A stretch of 35,056 bases of DNA from Candidatus Zixiibacteriota bacterium (GTDB lineage: Bacteria > RBG-13-66-14 > B26-G2 > WVWN01): positions 59,697 through 94,752 of the forward strand of contig WVWN01000003.1 of assembly GCA_011773985.1 (NCBI GenBank). Reading direction: 5' to 3'. The notes under the pieces were generated by a model. That model made no database searches. It was given only the letters and a program-made list of their open reading frames with translations, and was not told the DNA's origin. Both the position numbers and the translations under genes were made by a program. This document shows, piece by piece, positions 30,694 to 35,056 of this stretch (its first letter is position 1; every line of letters starts with the position of its first letter).

Positions 30694-32370
30694 TTACCCC
30701 TTTGGGGCCATTATTCGTAAAAACCAGATGTAAAACGGCGGTGCGCCGTAGCGCCGCGGGCTCGAGCGGCGGGCGGGCCGTAAGTCCGTTAAGTCGAAAT
30801 CACGGGCCAACGTCGTCGTCAGTCCCAGGATATAGTCGTCGCGCTCGGCGGCATCCGGGGGCAGCTCGCTCAGGAAATACGCGCGCCCGACCCCCCGCGC
30901 CGCCAGCTTCTCCCCTACCGCCGGGAGCCGTCGCTCTTCGGTAACTAGCACGAAGGGTTGCCGAAAGTAAAGGGGCGCGGCGTACGCCGGTAAGTACCAT
31001 TTATTGGTTAGAACCGGCGCCGGGACGAGGGAGGCGAGGTCGGCGGTTAGGTCGTGGCGGGCGGCCTTCGTACCGGCGAGGCGGGCGAGGCCGAATAGTT
31101 GCGTCGCGACGGACAAGGCTACGAACGAAATGACAAAGGCCGCGCCGAGGGACCACCCGCGGCCCCCACCTCCTTCAGCTGCCTTGGCCAACGCGACAGC
31201 CGCCGCGGGCACGACGAACAGCAGGAACCGCGGGCCCCAAGCGTAACCGCTCGTATCCGGTATCACGACGAACAACGTAGCCGCGAACGCGGCCGCGGCG
31301 ACGTAGAACGATTTCTCGAGCGCGGCGGTGCCGCGGAACGAGCGTCTTACCTCGGGAAGCGCGAGGAAGACGAGGCCGAAAGCGGCAGGGAAGGTAGCCG
31401 CGAGCGGCGTCGCGTAGCCGCGAAAGAACCGCCAGGACAGCAACGTCAGCGCTACGGCGCACGCCGCGGCGGCGTACGTGCCGCCGCGCCACTTGATACC
31501 GAGTAAAATAAAACCGATCACGGCGGCGGTACCCACGGCCAGGTACCAAGGCACGAACGCCACGAGCGAGTGCCCGAGCGCGTAGATGAACGCCGCCGGG
31601 CCGCGAGGTACGCCGTAGCCGAGGTTGGCGCCGACGCGCATGAACGCCGGCTGGCCCCACGCCATTCGGGTTAATAACTCGAAGGCCGCCGCGGTAGATA
31701 AGAAGGCCGCCGCGGGCCAGGCCGCCGTCCTCAGCCGCTCCCCTTTGTGAAATATAAACAGCGCGGCGACGGTCCACGCGGCGAGCCAGTAGAACTCGGG
31801 CCTCAGCGCCGCCCCCAAGCCCCAGAGCGCGCCGGCGAAAGCAAGCCGCGCCGTCGACTTCCTCAAGAGCAGGACAAAGCCCCCCAGCCATAGCGCCACC
31901 GCCGGCGTGTGCTCCCAGTAACAAAGGCTGTAGAAAAATATGGGGCTGGCGAACGCGACGACGGCGCCCGCGAGCCAGGGCCGGCGCGCGCCGAACGCGC
32001 GGCCGAGAATTATCGTCAAGAGCACCGTCGCGACGCCGGCCAACAACGGCAAAACGTACAAGCCGCGAAAGCCGAAGGCGAGCCAACCGGGCGCCGAGGC
32101 CAGCGCGAACAACAGCGGGTGTGGCGAGTAAAGCTCGCCGCCGCGCAGCTCGAAGAAACGCTCGACGACGGCGTAGCGGCGCTCGAGGCCGAGTTCGTCG
32201 CCGGGCCATCGGATGCGCGCAGAGCGGAAGCCGTTCTCGGCCAGCGAGCGGAGCTGGATGAATTTTACGCCCTCGTCGGAAGAGAAGAAAGCGTCCGGGG
32301 GAAGGACCGCGAGCAGACCCGCCGCGGCGCCGATGAAAACGAGTATAACCAGTAGGGATAATTTGGACAT
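30694..32370 (-). CDS. Polytopic GT-C-like membrane protein (ArnT/PMT type)
   Basis: 558 aa. TM1 (LSLLVILVFIGAAAGLLAVLP) is followed by an acidic loop FFSSDEGVKFIQLRSLAENGF, the place of the catalytic Asp/Glu in GT-C enzymes. About ten more membrane segments with GALWGLGAALRPEFYWLAAW and a short soluble end (PAYAAPLYFRQPFVLVTEERRLPAVG). Not in tandem with the DUF2723 genes and without TPR. Donor and acceptor unknown. Divergent from the peptidase gene; the 115-bp gap shows no strong promoter. Confidence 0.7.
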   Translation of the reverse strand: MSKLSLLVILVFIGAAAGLLAVLPPDAFFSSDEGVKFIQLRSLAENGFRSARIRWPGDELGLERRYAVVERFFELRGGELYSPHPLLFALASAPGWLAFGFRGLYVLPLLAGVATVLLTIILGRAFGARRPWLAGAVVAFASPIFFYSLCYWEHTPAVALWLGGFVLLLRKSTARLAFAGALWGLGAALRPEFYWLAAWTVAALFIFHKGERLRTAAWPAAAFLSTAAAFELLTRMAWGQPAFMRVGANLGYGVPRGPAAFIYALGHSLVAFVPWYLAVGTAAVIGFILLGIKWRGGTYAAAACAVALTLLSWRFFRGYATPLAATFPAAFGLVFLALPEVRRSFRGTAALEKSFYVAAAAFAATLFVVIPDTSGYAWGPRFLLFVVPAAAVALAKAAEGGGGRGWSLGAAFVISFVALSVATQLFGLARLAGTKAARHDLTADLASLVPAPVLTNKWYLPAYAAPLYFRQPFVLVTEERRLPAVGEKLAARGVGRAYFLSELPPDAAERDDYILGLTTTLARDFDLTDLRPARRSSPRRYGAPPFYIWFLRIMAPKG

Positions 32371-32485
32371 AGGCTCGAGCGCGGCCTATCGTAGCACGCT
32401 GGCCATAGGCCGTCAACGGCGGGGGCTCGTAAAGCGACCTTGCCGCCAGCCGCGCGTTATGCTAAAACAATGGCGAGGTACCGAC

Positions 32486-34432
32486 ATGGCACGGAAATAC
32501 GTCGCGACGATCATCGCGCTGTGGGCCGGTTGCGCCGCGGCCTACGGCTACACCATCGAGCAATATTTAAACATCCGCGGCAACTTCCAAGGTTACTGGC
32601 TGCCGGGCGGCGAGGAAATTATCTTCCGCAACAAGGCCACCGGCGTCACGCAGGCCTGGCGCATGGCCGCGGAAGGCGGCTGGCCCGAGCAGATTACGTT
32701 CTTCGACGAGGGCGTCTTTTTCGCGGTCCCGCACCGCGTAACCGGGAACGTCCTCGCGGCGACGGACGTCGGCGGCAACGAACGCTACCAATTGTGCGTA
32801 ATGAACGCCGACGGCTCGAGCCTCGCCCCGCTCACCGATAATCCCGAAGTAATTTACGACTACGGCGATTGGAGTCGCGACGGCCGCCGCCTGGCGGTAG
32901 CCGCCAACGAGCGCGACGAGCGCTACTTCGACATATACGTTTACGACCTGGAAACCGCCGAGCGCCGTCTTGTGATGCAGCACGACGGCTACAACCGGGC
33001 GTTGGCCTTCTCCCCCGACGGCTCGAGCCTCATAACCTACCGGGCCCGCGGCTCGCAGGATGCCGACCTTTACTTAATAGACCTTACGACCGGCGAGACG
33101 CGCCACCTGACCCCCCACGAGGGCGAGCTGGAGATAGGCGCCGTCGCCTGGGCCGCCGACGGCTCGGGGTTCTATTATACGCACGACGAAGGCCGCGACT
33201 TCCTCTCGCTCGGCTACTACGATCTGGCGAGCGGCCGCCGCGAATGGCTCGAGACGCCGCCCTGGGACGTCACGCAGCTCGAGACATCTTGGAGCGGCCG
33301 CTACCTACTCTGGACGACGAACGAGGACGGCTACTCGGTACTCCACCTTCGCGACCTGAAAAAGGATAAGGACGTGGCCCCGCCGAAGCTCCCCGCCGCG
33401 GGCGTTATGTGGGGCATACGCTTCTCGCCCGACGAAACGAAAGTCCTGTTTACCTTCTCGTCGCCGACGACGCCGACGGACGTATACGTTTGGCGCATCG
33501 GCGAGGCAGAGGCGACGCCGGTGACGAAGGCCGTGCTCGCCGGCATCCCGGCCGAGTCGTTCGCCGCGCCCGAGCTTATCTTCTACCCTTCCTTCGACGG
33601 GACCATGATCCCGGCGTACCAATACGTGCCCCGCGGGGCGGAGGGCGGCGGTCGCATACCCGTCGTCGTCCACGCCCACGGCGGGCCGCAGGTCCAGCAG
33701 CGGCCGTACTTCGATGCCGTTTACCAGTATTTCCTCGACGCGGGCTACGCCGTCTTCGTACCGAACTTCCGCGGCTCGATGGGCTACGGCAAGGCGTACG
33801 CCGACGCCGACAACTTGGAGCACCGGCTCGACGCGGTCGTCGACGTTTTCGAGGGGTGGCGGTACCTGGCGGAGCAGCCTTGGTGCGACCGCCTCAAGGT
33901 CGCGGTCTATGGCTCGAGCTACGGCGGCTTCATAGTACTGTCCGAACTTACCCAGAAACCGTACCATTGGGCCGCGGGGATAGACATCGTCGGCATCGCC
34001 AACTTCGTCACGTTCCTGCGGAACACCGGGCCGTGGCGGGTATCGTTGCGCGAGGACGAGTACGGCTCGCTCGAACGCGACCGCGAGCTGTTGGAGGCCA
34101 TATCGCCCATCAACCACATTCAGGACATACGTTCGCCGCTTATGGTTATCCACGGCGCCAACGACCCGCGCGTCCCGGTGAGCGAGGCGGAACAGATCGT
34201 GGAGGCGGCGCGTATGGTCCTGGGCGACGACAAGGTCGTATACCTCCGCTACGAGGACGAAGGCCACGGCCTGAGAAAACGCGCCAACCGCCTCGACGCT
34301 TACCCGAAGATGGTACGATTCCTGGAGGAAGCATTCGCGGCGCGGGAGGCGTTCAGGGAAAGGTTGGAGAAGGAGGTGGAGGAGGCGGAGCGGGCGCGCG
34401 AGGAGATAATGGAGAGCGAGGCGGGGGAATGA
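32486..34432 (+). CDS. Secreted S9-family (prolyl oligopeptidase/DPP-like) serine peptidase
   Basis: 648 aa from the ATG at 32486 (GAGGT 7 nt upstream); an in-frame ATG at 32459 would add nine residues before the signal peptide. Signal peptide RKYVATIIALWAGCAAAYG. An N-terminal seven-bladed propeller built of TolB-like repeats (YWLPGGEEIIFRNK, WSRDGRRLAVAANERDERYFDIYVYD, FSPDGSSLITYRARGSQDADLYLIDL, FSPDETKVLFTFSS) runs to about 350. The alpha/beta-hydrolase domain has the oxyanion region HAHGGPQVQQRPYF, the nucleophile Ser478 in GSSYGGF, Asp560 in GANDPRVP and His594 in DEGHGL. The C-terminus is a charged Glu/Arg-rich helix. Likely a periplasmic or exported peptidase. Confidence 0.92.
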   Translation: MARKYVATIIALWAGCAAAYGYTIEQYLNIRGNFQGYWLPGGEEIIFRNKATGVTQAWRMAAEGGWPEQITFFDEGVFFAVPHRVTGNVLAATDVGGNERYQLCVMNADGSSLAPLTDNPEVIYDYGDWSRDGRRLAVAANERDERYFDIYVYDLETAERRLVMQHDGYNRALAFSPDGSSLITYRARGSQDADLYLIDLTTGETRHLTPHEGELEIGAVAWAADGSGFYYTHDEGRDFLSLGYYDLASGRREWLETPPWDVTQLETSWSGRYLLWTTNEDGYSVLHLRDLKKDKDVAPPKLPAAGVMWGIRFSPDETKVLFTFSSPTTPTDVYVWRIGEAEATPVTKAVLAGIPAESFAAPELIFYPSFDGTMIPAYQYVPRGAEGGGRIPVVVHAHGGPQVQQRPYFDAVYQYFLDAGYAVFVPNFRGSMGYGKAYADADNLEHRLDAVVDVFEGWRYLAEQPWCDRLKVAVYGSSYGGFIVLSELTQKPYHWAAGIDIVGIANFVTFLRNTGPWRVSLREDEYGSLERDRELLEAISPINHIQDIRSPLMVIHGANDPRVPVSEAEQIVEAARMVLGDDKVVYLRYEDEGHGLRKRANRLDAYPKMVRFLEEAFAAREAFRERLEKEVEEAERAREEIMESEAGE

Positions 34433-34470
34433 CCCGCTCGGAAATCGGAGGCCGGGCCCTGTTGAAATAG

Positions 34471-34498
34471 TTGACAAGGGAGGTGGTATGGGTATAAA
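34471..34498 (+). promoter_or_regulatory. Promoter upstream of the truncated secreted protein
   Basis: Perfect TTGACA (34471-34476), 16 bp, TATAAA (34493-34498). Leader of about 60 nt to the ATG at 34564. Confidence 0.6.
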
Positions 34499-34563
34499 AT
34501 AAGGGTGACCTGATTAAATAAATGCTCGGGGAAACTTAGGGTGGAAAAGGTAAGGGAGTCGTT

Positions 34564-34914
34564 ATGAACGGGATAACTACGAGATGGGCGAGCGTCGTTT
34601 TTTTGGCGGCGGTCGCGTTGATTTTCGTCTCGGCCGCGTCTTCGGCCCCGCCTTACGTCATAAGGTCTTTTCCATTGACCGGCGCTACGTCGCCGGGCCC
34701 TTGCGGCATACACAGCGGACGCAATTCGGTTTTTGTGATTTCCTATACGGCGCCCCGCGAAAATTACTTGTACGAATTCTCGCTTCAGGGCTCTTTTTTG
34801 TCCTCCGTAAGACTGGCGGGCGCCAACGCTATACCGCGGCGCACGAGCTCTACCATTACCTCACCGGCGACAGGAACGAGCGGCGCGCCAACGTGTTCGC
34901 CGCCGAGCTGCTGA
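34564..34914 (+). pseudogene. Secreted beta-propeller-type protein, 5' part only
   Basis: N-terminal signal peptide (TRWASVVFLAAVALIFVSAASSA) and about 65 residues that look like the first blade of a secreted propeller (VIRSFPLTGATSPGPCGIHSG, YLYEFSLQGSFLSSVRLAGAN). After about 34826 the frame loses sense (PRRTSSTITSPATGTSG) and stops at 34914. From there another frame encodes an unrelated peptidase, so the gene is cut by a junction. Own promoter upstream. Either a rearrangement or an assembly join. Confidence 0.6.
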
Positions 34915-35056
34915 TGCCGTCGTTCGCCGTCAGCACGATCTGGAACGAGATGAAAAAATTCGGCGAGCCGAACCCGTGGGCGGTGAAGTTACTGTCGTGC
35001 CGCTTCGCCGTCTCGAGCCAGGCCGCGGCCATAAGGATTAAAGAGTTGGGGCTTAT
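34821..35056 (+). CDS. ImmA/IrrE-type zinc metallopeptidase, fragment without its start
   Basis: The frame reads RQRYTAAHELYHYLTG, then ERRANVFAAELLMPSF and continues open to the window edge. This is the ImmA/IrrE signature: HExxH (HELYH) plus the downstream Glu/Ala segment with FAAELLMP that supplies the third zinc ligand. These peptidases cleave regulators such as phage repressors, often next to an XRE protein. No family sequence precedes RQRYT; upstream in this frame is the antisense-quality shadow of the secreted protein. Both the 5' end (missing) and the 3' end (window edge) are incomplete. Confidence 0.75.

Overview
The window is a GC-rich, gene-dense bacterial segment. It looks like an anaerobic, Gram-negative-type bacterium from a poorly sampled lineage. 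A heterodisulfide-reductase (Hdr)/NADH-dehydrogenase-type electron-transfer operon, a TTG/GTG-rich start-codon repertoire, an outer-membrane beta-barrel-like protein and many envelope glycosyltransferases all point that way. The taxon cannot be fixed from the sequence; an uncultured FCB-like or Coatesbacteria-like candidate phylum is a guess from gene style only.

Region 1 (1-9550, all minus strand) is a redox operon. In transcription order it holds a DRTGG-domain protein and an RsbW-type ATPase. After a second promoter come hdrC, hdrB, the N-terminal half of hdrA, a NuoE-like gene, a 1059-aa NuoF-GltD fusion, a NuoG-like ferredoxin fused to the C-terminal half of hdrA, and mvhD running off the left edge. 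The mvhD frame carries an in-frame UGA at codon 68, in place of the first Cys of the CHPGDC motif. It continues with clear MvhD sequence and has a bacterial-SECIS-like hairpin just downstream, so it is very probably a selenoprotein. Together the genes predict a cytoplasmic NAD(P)H-linked, flavin-based electron-bifurcating Hdr complex, with no hydrogenase catalytic subunit in the window. A Rex-like operator lies in the leader of the first transcript.

Region 2 (9730-14230) holds rtcB behind an outer-membrane beta-barrel-like gene, a divergent GlcF/LldE-like iron-sulfur oxidoreductase, and a mobile-element island. The island is a REP-associated tyrosine transposase between REP-like palindromes and two direct repeats that encode an orphan C-terminal peptide.

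Region 3 (14257-26300, minus) is an envelope-glycan region: two tandem DUF2723/TPR membrane proteins, a third polytopic GT-C-like protein, a frameshifted amidoligase-like gene, a small secreted protein, and three GT4 glycosyltransferases.

Region 4 (26487-35056) holds malic enzyme, an aldehyde dehydrogenase, a secreted beta-helix protein, another GT-C membrane protein, an S9 peptidase and a truncated secreted protein. The last abuts an ImmA/IrrE-type metallopeptidase fragment at the right edge. Two secreted proteins and the two orphan repeats share a C-terminal tail (SLGxVKxx[FY][RK]-stop) that may be an undescribed sorting or anchoring signal.
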